A DNA stretch of 64,000 bases from contig CM067542.1 of the NCBI GenBank assembly GCA_034509755.1, positions 23,813,001-23,877,000 of the forward strand, written 5' to 3'. The DNA is from Anisodus tanguticus (lineage: Eukaryota; Streptophyta; Magnoliopsida; Solanales; Solanaceae). The notes under the pieces were generated by a model. It did no database searches, was not told the origin of the DNA, and saw only the letters and a list, made by a program, of their open reading frames with translations. Shown here piece by piece: positions 1 to 9,795 of this stretch. Within the stretch, counting starts at the first letter, position 1. Each line of letters begins with the position of its first letter. A program made the position numbers and the translations under genes.

Positions 1-343
1 TTGTTCTCACTTTTTATTATTTTTCTTTTAAATGAAATTCATGTTGGAATTAGTGGTAAATTAAACAAAACAAATTAGTTTAACAAATAGAAGGCAATCC
101 AATTGCAATATATTTGATATTTTTAACTTTGGGGGCGGGGGGTATTGGACTATAACCCACAATTAACCCGTCTTAACCAAAACAAAGTATGAATGGGTCG
201 GTCATAATCATTCGTTAAACTGACTTATTTTAACCCGCTCAAATTTAATCTAATCGGCTCATTTAACACCTCTATTTTTTGTCATAGATTTTGGATGTGG
301 ACGTGTAAGAAATATGTTATGGAATGACAAAGCATGCCACATG
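1..343. other. AT-rich intergenic DNA, no gene seen
   Basis: No reading frame or recognisable motif. A short stretch near 160-280 is rich in AACCCG-like words of the kind found in hAT-derived repeats, but no terminal repeats could be paired. It is the left flank of the copia element that follows. Confidence 0.6.
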
Positions 344-348
344 AGATG

Positions 349-725
349 TGAAAGAAATAATCTCCTTGATTATTTTCATTGATTGAATAGATATATATAC
401 AAGTTACAAAATAGGAGAATCCTATTCCTAATCTATTCCTAAAACCTTATTCTACCATAACTCTAACTATACAATTATGGTAGGTGTATAACACTAATTA
501 TGGTAATAATTATACTACAATATTACATCAATATATACTCCTAATATACAACAACCACTGCCTTCACTGCCTTTCCGTGATGGGCCTCTGCTTCAGTTCC
601 TTGGCCTTTCCACGGCCCACTGCTGAGGCCCTTGCTGCCCAGTCCACTGTTTTCCCTAGTGATATATATGTGATATACACCGCTGTATATTCGTGTATAT
701 CACATGTATATTGTTTTGTTTAACA
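349..725 (-). repeat. 3' LTR of the copia element
   Basis: 377 bp, starting TGAAAGAAATAATC and ending TTTGTTTAACA on the plus strand. It matches 5160-5552 nearly base for base, apart from an indel around 620 and a divergent patch at 630-655. The short ORFs over it are chance. Confidence 0.95.
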
Positions 726-736
726 CACCCCCGCGA
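726..736 (-). other. Polypurine tract of the copia element
   Basis: On the minus strand the bases next to the 3' LTR read GCGGGGGTG, a purine-rich tract at the position where plus-strand DNA synthesis is primed. Confidence 0.7.
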
Positions 737-780
737 TCATAGCGGGCGGTTTTCGAACGCCGAGATCGTCCCTAAAATCT

Positions 781-1331
781 TCAAAGAGAACCACCTGGTA
801 GACCCTTTGTAAAGATGTCCGCAATTTGATAACGAGACGGGACATGGCATACGCGAACTTGACCTTTTGCAACCTTCTCACGGACAAAGTGAATGTCCAT
901 TTCGATATGCTTGGTGCGCTGGTGTTGAACTGGGTTACCTGACAGGTAGATGGCACTAATGTTATCGCAATATACCAAGGTTGCCTTCTGAATGGGACAA
1001 TGAAGCTCCAAAAGCAAATTACGTAGCCAACATGATTCGGAGACCACATTCGCTACCCCTCGATATTCTGCCTCGGCACTTGAGCGTGATAGAGTTGCCT
1101 GACGTTTGGCTGACCAGGAGACCAAGTTGTTGCCAAGGAACATACAGTAGCTAGAAGTCGACCGTCTGGTGTCGGGACACCCACCCAATCAGCATCCGTG
1201 TAAGAGACAAGTGTGGATGTAGATGACGGATACAAGTGCAACCCATAGTCTAGTGTCCCTTGAATATACCGGATAATACGTTTGATTGCATTCATGTGCT
1301 CAACCCCGGGATTATGCATGAATAAACACAC
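781..1331 (-). pseudogene. copia RNase H domain (broken)
   Basis: Two overlapping minus-strand frames together give a copia-type RNase H: a YTDADWVG motif, then SWSAKRQATLSRSSAEAEYRG, a CDN motif, and the C-terminal IADIFTKGLP typical of the family. RNase H degrades the RNA of the RNA/DNA hybrid during reverse transcription. The change of frame between 1053 and 1188 is a frameshift. The sequence continues directly from the reverse transcriptase upstream and ends near the polypurine tract, as expected at the end of pol. Confidence 0.9.
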
Positions 1332-2290
1332 CTATTTGAACCGTATATGTAATATCCGGTCCGGTAAAGGTAAGATCCGGAGGGCCCCCGCAAGACTGCG
1401 ATAGCGGGTCGGGTCCTCGTATGGTGCACCCGTTGCGGCACTTAGCTTTGGGTTTGCATCAACCGGTGTGGAAGTGGACTTACGGGATGACATCCCTGCC
1501 CTCTCTATGATCTCGCAAAAAGATACTTCCGTTGAGACAGAAACAAGCCACCCGAATGACGTTTGACGGCAATCCCCAAAAAATAACTCAACGGCCCTAA
1601 GTCCTTCATAGCAAATTCGAGGCGAGCATGGCCATGATAGGCGACGCAAAGCATCGGAGGAGGCGGTCAAGATGATATCATCCACATACAACGAATATAG
1701 GCCAATGACGAACCACGGCGGTAGATGAACAAAGAATTATCGACTGCTTTGTGAGTGAACCCAATAATCGAAACAAAATCAGCAAATCGTGTATACCAGG
1801 CACGTGGAGGCGCTTAAGCACATATAATGACTTCTTCAACAAACAAACATGATGAGGGCGGTTGGGATCCACGAAACCCAACGGTACGATGCATATAAAC
1901 CTGTTTCCTTCGATCTCCATGTAGAAAAGCATTCTTGACATCCAACCGATGAATCGGCCAAGTCTTTGAAAGAGCCAAGCTAAGTACGGTGCGAATGGTA
2001 GCCGGTTTGACCACCGGACTAAACGTCTCACCACAATCAATACCAACCTGCTGAGTCTTACCATCACCAACAAGTCGCGCCTTAGGCCGAGCAAAGGACC
2101 CATCTGAATTCTCCTTATGAGCAAAAATCCACATAGACCTGATAATATTAATACCATATGGACGGGGCACCAACTCCCACGTCTTATTATCAATAAGAGC
2201 ATTATATTCATCGGTCATAGCAATTTTCCAATTAGGGTCATTTAATGCGGACACGGGATTGCGGGGCAAGGGGGATTTAGAGACATCAGA
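1332..2290 (-). pseudogene. copia reverse transcriptase domain (broken)
   Basis: Minus-strand frames carry the copia reverse transcriptase signature: a WELVPRP-like start, RLVGDGKTQQVGIDCGETFSPVVKPATIR, LDVKNAFLHGD, and the catalytic YVDD box in LYVDDIILTAS near 1665-1690. The aspartates of the catalytic box are present. At least two frameshifts (about 1690 and 1815-2210) break the protein. It lies between integrase and RNase H, which fixes the element as Ty1/copia. Confidence 0.92.
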
Positions 2291-3840
2291 ATGTAAATTA
2301 AAATGTCTTTTAGGTGTAAAAATACCCCGCTGACTACGAGTGATCGGTCTATGACTCGAGGAAGAAGTGATGGAATTTTGGGAATTTTCTGGGCTCGGGA
2401 CGGACTGGCCATCCGGCAGTGGGCCTGCTAGCCCAAATCGGTACAAAGCCGGAATCGATTCGGAGCAGTTCCGGGGTGGGTGGGTTTCGGACCGGCCCGA
2501 AGTGGGCTGGACCGGCCCAATAGCCGGCTGTTCCGGTGGGCTGGAACGACGGCGGGCGACGACGACTTTGTGGGACCGGCGGGCGGTGGGCCCGCCGGAG
2601 GATTTTGGGCACGGGAGTTGTCGAAAAATTCCGAATAATATACGGAGATATTTGGTCATCCAAAAAATTATACGACTTAGGCTCGGGAGTATGAACTTTC
2701 GTAAAAGGGAATTGGGTTTCATCAAAAATGACATGACGATTTATAATGATTTTCTTGGAGGATAAATCAAAACACTTATAACCACGATGATTCGACGGAT
2801 AACCCAAAAATACACACGGGGTAGACCGAGCCTGAAGTTTGTTAATTGTGGTGGATGGGAATAACGGATAACACAAGCACCCAAAAATCCGAAGATGAGA
2901 ATAAGACGGGTTCTTATTATATAAGATTTTGAGAGGGGAAGAATATGTGAGACCTTTAGACGGAATTATGTTAAGAAGGTAAGTGGACATTTGTAGAGCA
3001 TGATGCCAAAAATACGGAGGTATGGAGGCATGGATTAGGAGAGTTCGGACAATGTTATTTATGGAACGAATTTTGCGTTCGGCTTTCCCATTTTGTGAAG
3101 ATGTATGAGGATATGAAAACCGAAAATTTATCCCATGAGTAGCACAAAATTCTCGAAACTCCCTATTGTCATACTCCTTCCCATTATCACATTGAATATT
3201 TTTTATTTCTCTTTCGAATTGAGTACGAACGAACGCTCTAAATGTTATGAAGACGGAAAACACTTGTGATTTATTCGCAATTGGAAACGTCCACAAAAAT
3301 CTAGAATAATCATCTAAAAAGAGAACATAATATCGGTGACCCATTGAACTAAGAACAGGAGATGTCCATAAGTCGCTATGAATAATGTCAAATGGCATAG
3401 AAGTATGAGAATTGGAGTCTACAAATGGCAACTTAACAATTTTTCCTAGTGAACAAGATCGACAAATTGGAGTACGACTCGTACCCTTACAAGAAATAAA
3501 GCTATTTTTATCTAAAGCGATAAAATAGAAGATCCCGGATGACCCGACGAGCATGCCACATGGAAGGAGAGATGGCCGCAAAAGCCGATGGCAAGGTGGA
3601 CTCGATGGTCGAAACCGGGCATGATAGGATATAGATCCCCCTACTATCACACCTCATGAGATGACTCCCCGTCTTGAAATCCTTCACAGAGAAACCGAAA
3701 GGATCAAATTCAAGAAAAGAATTGTCATTTGTGAACTTTCGGACGGACACTAAATTTTTAATCAATTTAGGAGCATGTAAAGTATTTTTCAAGATGAGTG
3801 GTGGATTGGGGGGAGACAACGTTTTCGACCATACCCTAGA
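2291..3840 (-). pseudogene. copia GAG-pre-integrase and integrase
   Basis: The minus frame at 3508-3819 gives the pre-integrase segment, with a WHAR start of the usual WHxRLGH motif. The frame at 2349-3650 carries the zinc-binding CRSC pair followed by the DDE core: IIHSDLWTSP, then QCDNGKEYDN, then NGKAERK, so all three acidic catalytic residues are visible. The C-terminal part is the usual proline-rich linker to reverse transcriptase. A frameshift near 3530 separates the pre-integrase from the core. Integrase inserts the element cDNA into the host chromosome. Confidence 0.92.
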
Positions 3841-3884
3841 ATTAGAATAGAAGCGCCATTACCAATAATTATCCCCAGGGGTGC

Positions 3885-4193
3885 TCAAATTGGAATAAGA
3901 TGAGAGAGTACCGAGTCGGAAGTCATGTGAGTAGTGGCCTCGGTGTCCATGTACCAATTTTGGTCCGGTTGAGTCAATCCGTAATCGCTACCACCGCCGC
4001 CGTTGTTGGGCCACCGGCCGATGGGCCGCCACCGCCGGGCATTGGGCTCGGACTGTTGGCCGGCCACCGGCCATTGGAATTTCCCTCGCCGCCTATTTGG
4101 TATGGGCCGCCGGCCCACGGTCCACCGCCATCTTTGCTCCATCGCCATGGGCCCCACCGCTTGGGCCCATGGGGTGGTGGGCCACTTGTTCAT
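3885..4193 (-). pseudogene. copia gag C-terminus and protease, active site altered
   Basis: The minus-strand frame ends in WYMDTEATTHMTSD. Active plant copia proteases usually have D-S/T-G-A at this point, so the glycine of the catalytic triad has become glutamate. Upstream is a glycine/tryptophan/proline-rich linker. No clear CCHC zinc knuckle is seen. With the frameshifts around it, the protease is probably inactive. Confidence 0.8.
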
Positions 4194-5013
4194 TGGATGG
4201 GACCCACCGACGTTTTACCGACTACAAGAACCTCCACCATTACCACCGCGTTTGCCCCCGGTTTTTGTTTTATTATTCTTGCGATTATACTTGCCGCCAC
4301 CATTATTATGGTTTTGGCCCGAATTATTAACAAAAGCGACGGATTAGGAGAGGACGCCATCATGACAATTGGACTTGCTCCGTAGCCGCTTTTTAGCCAA
4401 ACCGGCTTCTTCCAACGTAAGCATGGAGCGAGCTTGATGGAAGTCGGGAAGAGGGTTTCTTTGGCGAAGGAGAGTGCCAACACCATTATAGGCCTCCGAA
4501 AGACCGGCAACCAACTGTAGAACTAGACGATTATTTGTTACCGGTGCGCCAACATTACGAAGTTGATCCGCCAATTCCTTTAGTTTCTTGCAATATGCGA
4601 AACGTTCGGAAATACATCCATTCGAACGAGAGAGAATTCTGCTCGAGTGTGACGACACGGGAATGTTGGTTGTCTTGGAATATGTCACGCAATCTATTCC
4701 ATGCAGCCATAGCCGTGGTATCCGGCTCCATAATCGTCTCGTAGAAGGTCCACTTTGAAATAGTGGTGTATATCCACCGAAGAACGGTAGCATCAAGTGT
4801 AATCCATAGCTCGGGATCCTCCGCAGGACGGGGTCTAGCGGGAGGAATGATGTGATGAAGAACTTGATAAGATATAGCGTGAATTTTAAACAACTCTGCC
4901 CACGTTGCATATTGAACGTTTTCCATCTCAAGGACAATAGGGACACTTAGCTTGATATTGGAAACCGTGAGGGCGGGGGTGAAAATTTTTCTTAGACATA
5001 TTTGAAAGAACAA
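4190..5013 (-). pseudogene. copia gag (UBN2-type), frameshifted
   Basis: Three overlapping minus-strand frames (4555-5013, 4344-4946, 4190-4510) join into a typical plant copia gag: WITLDATVLRWIYTTIS, then AAWNRLRDIFQDNQHSRVVTLEQ, then KELADQLRNVGAPVTNNRLVLQLVAGLSEAYNG, then ARSMLTLEEAGLAKK. The family forms the virus-like particle. A frameshift near 4620-4660 and another near 4350 interrupt it. Confidence 0.88.
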
Positions 5014-5141
5014 AGAAGGAGGTTAAATTTAAGAGAGGTTTTTGAGAGCGGAAGACGAGATATTTGGAGAGAAAACCCGAGGGAGGGGGGGTTCTCGGCC
5101 AAGGAGACAAAAGTTTGAGAGAAGAAAACTTTTGTTTAGAC

Positions 5142-5159
5142 CTAGTCGCTTTGATACCA
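5142..5159 (-). other. Primer binding site, initiator-Met tRNA type
   Basis: Next to the 5' LTR the minus strand reads TGGTATCAAAGC, one mismatch from TGGTATCAGAGC, the usual plant site for initiator methionine tRNA. This fixes the orientation of the element. Confidence 0.85.
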
Positions 5160-5552
5160 TGAAAGAAATAATCCCCTTGATTATTTTCATTGATTGAATA
5201 GATATATATACAAGTTACAAAATAGGAGAATCCTATTCCTAATCTATTCTAAAACCTTATTCTACCATAACTCTAACTATACAATTATGGTAGGTGTATA
5301 ACACTAATTATGGTAATAATTATACTACAATATTACATCAATATATACTCCTAATATACAACAACCACTGCCTTCACTGCCTTTCCGTGATGGGCCTCTG
5401 CTTCAATTCCTTGGCCTTTCCACGGCCCACTTTGCCGATGGCCCACCGCCGAGGCCCTTGTCGCTTGATCCCTTTTTTTGCCTAGTGATATATATGTGAT
5501 ATACACTGCTGTATATTCAGTGTATATCACATGTATATTGCTTTGTTTAACA
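5160..5552 (-). repeat. 5' LTR of the copia element
   Basis: 393 bp, same ends as the copy at 349-725. Near its end it holds a short hairpin-like run (GTGATATACAC...GTGTATATCAC) also present in the other LTR. Confidence 0.95.
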
Positions 5553-5675
5553 AGATGCATAGAATAAAATAGCCTAATTAATTAAAAGGGTCCATTTCCT
5601 TTTGTAGGCCCCTTCCTCGTCTTTTTGCAGGTTATATATTTTTATCTCGATACCAAGTTTAGATAGGAGTTATGT

Positions 5676-6813
5676 ATTGTTTATAGGGATGTCAGGTTGG
5701 TATAATTTTGCGGATTCCACATCGCATTCGTCTCAGTTAGGATGAATATGAATATAACTTTGGCGGGAGTAGACGGATATGGGTATTGAAAATGTACCCG
5801 CCATAGGTGATGAATTTGCAGTAATACCCGACTCATACCCGTCCCGCACCCAACCGCCCGCCTACCCGCCCCATAAGCCCAATAATAGTTGTAGCAGTCC
5901 GTAAGCCCAATAATAGTTGTAGCAGTCCGTAAGCCCATAAGCCCAATAATAGTTGTAGCAGTCCGTAAACGCATAAGCCCAATGCCAATAATAAGTGAGT
6001 AAGCAAAACCCTACTCACTTACACTTAGTCCTTACTCAAGTTCAGTAGCCTTCACTCTTCGGTCTTCACGCCTCCCCCTCTCTTTCACTCTTTAGTCTCT
6101 GCCGACTGTCGTCTATCCTCCCTCTCTCGTTCTCCGTCACGCTGCCATCAGCCTTCACGCCTCCCTATCCCTGAGACCCTGACAACAGGTATTGATTAAG
6201 AGGACCTACTACTCTGAGAACAAAATGTTTGATTTTGTTTTCATTTGTGATAAAATTTAGAAAAGCATTTTTGGTTTACAAACTATATGTTCTGGTTTTA
6301 TAACTGTGAACCAAATCAACTACTCTAAGCTGGTTGATTTTCAAACTGAACATGTCTTTGGGTTCTTTTAAGAACACAAATAATCAATTATGTTTTGGTA
6401 GTTATTTTCAAAGGAAAAAGTTCATATTTTGTTAAAACCAACGTGCTTACATGCAATGCCCACTACTAAAGATGTGTCAACAACCTTCTAAAAATCCATC
6501 CCTTTATGTAGTTTGTCGTGTTTATATAATGTACTAATTTAATTTATAAGACTATTTTATTTTGGGTTTAATCACTATTTTGTATTGATCACAAATGAAT
6601 TGATTACAAAATATGGCTGACGGGTATTGACGGGTGGCGGATATCCCCTTGGGTGGTGGAGAGGGTGTGGATTTAGGAATATACCCTCTTAGGCGGGTAT
6701 GAATGTTGAAATTATACCCTCCACGGGTGACGGGTAGATGACGGGTATAAAATTTTCTAGCGGGGGAGGGGTACCCGCACCCGCGCCGTCCAATTTCCAT
6801 CCCTAATTCTTTA
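5676..6813. mobile_element. Non-autonomous hAT-like DNA transposon
   Basis: Ends TAGGGATG (5684-5691) and CATCCCTA (6798-6805) are perfect inverted repeats of the hAT type. They are flanked by 8-bp direct repeats ATTGTTTA (5676-5683) and ATTCTTTA (6806-6813), 7 of 8 matching, the duplication length made by hAT transposases. Subterminal regions are full of ACCCG/CGGGT words on opposite strands. No transposase frame is present; the small ORFs inside are chance. Confidence 0.8.
5874..5980. repeat. Short tandem repeat inside the hAT-like element
   Basis: A unit of about 28 bp (AAGCCCAATAATAGTTGTAG plus CAGTCCGT) occurs three times in a row, the third after a short spacer, with a degenerate fourth start. 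Confidence 0.9.
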
Positions 6814-7329
6814 CTTTTTTTTTTATTTCAAGCACTGTCTTACTATTTCTAATGCTTCAACCATCTTTTATGAATCATATTAACTTTGACATAGAAGTAG
6901 ACTCCAATTCACTTTTAGCAAGCCAGGATTAACCCTATAACACATTAATGTTGATTTTGACGATTGTGATGAGATACCACTAAGGTAGCCTCATAGGAGC
7001 CAAGGCACCTAAGGAGCTAAGTTGTTTGATTGTAGGGATTAGGATGTTAATTTAATAAAATAACCCAATGTATGAACAAATTATTAATTACACAATCTAT
7101 TTTATTTTATACTGGGTTCTATTATGTCTGAACTATTTTAAAAAATAATATATTACTCCTTGAAATGCTATATCTAGATCTGGAGTACGTGGTGCAATAC
7201 ACGTGCCAACCTTGATTTAACACATGTATTTTTCATTTAAATTTATTTGTTAATTACTTTTTTCCTCATTCTTCTTCTTTCCATCACCTTCCACCGTTAA
7301 AACAACTTTAGAGCTTCTTCATACTCCAC

Positions 7330-7690
7330 CATAAATGGTTTATCCACGGTGGCTTTCCAATAAAGGGTTTCGATTTCAGGAGGTGTTAATGCTTCTCAAA
7401 GGCTTTAGCTTTATCCTGAACTTGCTGAACCGTATAGATTTCTCCGCTTTGTCAAATTGGTTTTTTGACGGGTCGGTGTTTCCGGGGGCAAGACCCGATA
7501 TACTGCTGCATAGTGTTGAATGTTGGTCCATCAGAAACGGACTTTTTCGGTGGTACAGATACTGGGGTACAATTTTGCAAATTCCATACGTGAAAGCTTT
7601 CCTTTTCGATCTTGAAAATGTAGGCAATTGGATCTTGAATTCTTCTAGTGCCACTGGTATGGTTTTGAGTCATGGAAATACCCCAATATT
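7330..7690 (-). pseudogene. Fragment of a REF6/ELF6-like JmjN-domain histone demethylase
   Basis: Reading the minus strand across its three frames gives pieces in the right order for the N-terminus of plant REF6/ELF6-type H3K27 demethylases: VFP and LKTIPVA, DPIAYIFKIEKE, YGICKIVP, VPPKKSVSDGPTF, QYIGSCPRKHRPVKKP, QSGEIYTVQQ, KAKAFEKH, PPEIETLYWKATVDKPFMVEY. This is the JmjN domain. At least four frameshifts and two stops interrupt it. The JmjC domain and C-terminal zinc fingers are absent, and the match stops after VEY. It is a dead fragment, probably of the first coding exon. The family assignment rests on recognising these motifs by eye. Confidence 0.8.
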
Positions 7691-7739
7691 ACCGTTGGTG
7701 CAGAGGGAAGTAATCTTATAGGAATTTTGTTTCTCCTTT

Positions 7740-8629
7740 GTTCTTTGTGCCAAAAAAAAAAAAAAACACAGGATAGAAAAAGGGCAGAGAAGGGAGAGAA
7801 GGCGAAGGCGACAAAATTGGTGGTGGCTGAATAGTAAGGTGAGCCGAGGATATTTTCCGGCAACATGAATCAGGTCAAGTGTTGAAGAGAAGAAGAAATA
7901 AGAGAAAGAAAGATAAAGATTTTAAAAGGTCAAAATTAATATTAAGTAAAATAATACTAATAAAAGTAATATTTTAATAATTTATTTTTGCCTCTCACCC
8001 TTTAAAAAAAAAAAGTGAAATACATCTTCTTTGCCCCCTCAGTAATAATATATTCTATTTTTAAATAGTTCAGGAGAGGAGGACCTCTGTATACAAAAGC
8101 TATGTAATTTGATAATTTGTTTGGTCGTATGTTGAGGAGAAGAGGATAATTTGACTATTTTCTCATTTTAGTTTTGGTACTATAAAATCTAAGATTGTAT
8201 TCATCTCATACTTGATGGTCGGTATTAGTTAATATCAATATAAATTTTTATTCGTATCTGATATAATATGGGATAAGTAATAATATTATTAGTTATACAT
8301 GGATAAAATGATCAGAATGATAATATTACTCCCTCAAAAACTTTTTCATTGTCATGGCTGAAATATCCTGGATTAAAATTGAAAATAAAATTGATCCAAA
8401 TTTATTTAACTAAATATATGTTTTGGAGTACGTAACATACATCTCAAAATTCATTTAATGCCGAATATGTACCATATATATCAAATTTAATTTAATGCCA
8501 AACAAAGGACTCGTGGTAAACAATCTAGAGTTATTACTTCTAGACTCAAGTATTATACTCCCAAGTAGTCCCGAGTAAAACTTGCCTGCATCAATTGTTA
8601 ACAGCCTATCAATAAATAAGTGACATGTG
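7740..8629. other. AT-rich intergenic DNA
   Basis: No coding signal. It contains homopolymer runs (A tract near 7753-7766) and otherwise featureless AT-rich sequence between the JmjN fragment and the miniature LTR element. Confidence 0.6.
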
Positions 8630-8634
8630 TCACT

Positions 8635-9043
8635 TGTTAGAATTTGTCTTAAATTTTATATTTTATTTGAATTTTATCATAATTATATTTTACTTCAAAA
8701 AAAATCTTGGTAAAAATATTTTTTATGAAAAAGGATATTTCTACTATATTTAGCATTTTCTTAGAGGAGAATTTTTAAAATTTTATAAATAGGAGATCAT
8801 TTCTTCTCATAAACAACACAATAGCATGCACAATGTAGTCGTTTAGAGAGTCTTATTTAGGGGGAGATTATTCTCTCAATAAATTTTATGCTTTTATATT
8901 AGTTTTCCCAAAATGTAGGTCACTCGACCAAATCATATTAATATTATGCTTCTTTTAGTATATTTTATGTATCGTCTGATTAATCGCCGTCAACGTTTGC
9001 AATTATTGCTTCCACATGATGCCTGATTTTTTCGATCCCAACA
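8635..9043 (+). repeat. 5' LTR of the miniature element
   Basis: 409 bp, TGTTAGAATTTG...GATCCCAACA. Aligns along its whole length with 9332-9790. Confidence 0.88.
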
Positions 9044-9045
9044 AG

Positions 9046-9058
9046 TGGTATCAGAGCC
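9046..9058 (+). other. Primer binding site, initiator-Met tRNA
   Basis: TGGTATCAGAGCC, a perfect match to the plant initiator methionine tRNA site, two bases after the 5' LTR. Confidence 0.9.
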
Positions 9059-9331
9059 AATGGTTCGGCGAGATTGAAGACAGGTTCAAAGCGGATTCAA
9101 ATCAGCTGCAACAAGTTTCAGGGTAATGAAAATTTTATCCAGAAATACTACATGTGGAGATGAATTTATAACCATATTTTCAACATAAATGAAGCAAAAT
9201 AATTTTAAATCAATTTTTAACTCATAATATTTTTAACCTTATTTTTAATCATGACAATCAGCAGTGATGAAGATTATGAAAGAAGAAGAATCAAGATTAT
9301 TTTGCCAGAAAACTCAGGTCAATGGTAGATT

Positions 9332-9790
9332 TGTTAGGGTTTGCCCTGAATTTCCTACCTTATTTGAATTTTATCATTATTTTATTTTATTTCAAAAAAA
9401 AAAGTTTTTTGGTGGAAAATGTTTTCTTTATGGAAAAAGATATTTCTACCATATCTATCATTTTCTTAGAGGAGAAGTTTTGAACTTCTATAAATAGGAG
9501 ATCATTTCTTCTCATAAACAACACAATACCATCCACAATGTAGTTATTTAGACCGTCTTGTTTAGGGAGAGATTATTCTCTCAATAAGTTTTATGCTTTT
9601 ATATTAGTTTTTCCAATATGTAGGTCATTTGACCAAATCATATTAATATTTGCTTCTTTTAATATATTTTTGACCAAATCATATTAATATTATGCTTCTT
9701 TTAATATATTTTGTGTGTCGTTTGATTTATTGCCATCAAGGTTTGCAACTATTAGCTTCCGCAGGACGCCCGATTTTTTCGATCCCAACA
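9332..9790 (+). repeat. 3' LTR of the miniature element
   Basis: 459 bp. It is longer than its partner because a segment (TTTGACCAAATCATATTAAT plus the next 20-odd bases) is tandemly duplicated at about 9627-9720. Confidence 0.88.
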
Positions 9791-9795
9791 TCACT

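Larger units (their letters stand above)
344..5557 (-). mobile_element. Ty1/copia LTR retrotransposon, complete structure but decayed
   Basis: The element runs from 349 to 5552 on the minus strand. It is bounded by two near-identical LTRs (TG...CA) and a perfect 5-bp target duplication AGATG at 344-348 and 5553-5557. Read on the minus strand, the order is 5' LTR (5160-5552), primer site, gag, protease, integrase, reverse transcriptase, RNase H, polypurine tract, 3' LTR (349-725). Integrase before reverse transcriptase is diagnostic of copia. The coding region is split by several frameshifts and stops, so it cannot make a full polyprotein. The LTRs differ by a handful of substitutions, one indel of about 16 bp and a short divergent patch, suggesting a moderately recent insertion. 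Confidence 0.95.
8630..9795 (+). mobile_element. Miniature (TRIM-like) LTR retrotransposon
   Basis: Two LTRs (8635-9043 and 9332-9790), both starting TGTTAG and ending CCCAACA, enclose only 288 bp. A perfect 5-bp target duplication TCACT lies at 8630-8634 and 9791-9795. The interior starts with a perfect initiator-Met primer site and has no protein-coding capacity, so it must have used enzymes from another element. LTRs of over 400 bp are longer than usual for TRIMs, so it may be a deletion derivative of a larger copia-type element. Confidence 0.88.

Noticed and set aside
2367..2765. 132-codon plus-strand frame
   Set aside because: It lies antisense to the copia integrase/reverse transcriptase region and has low-complexity Gly/Pro content; a shadow of the real minus-strand gene.
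3900..4385. 161-codon plus-strand frame rich in Pro and Ile
   Set aside because: Antisense to the copia gag/protease region; its composition mirrors the minus-strand linker.
5874..5980. CRISPR-like array
   Set aside because: The repeats are nearly contiguous with no unique spacers, in a plant DNA transposon.
7335..7721. 128-codon plus-strand frame
   Set aside because: It is the complement of the JmjN fragment, whose minus-strand translation matches a known family in order.
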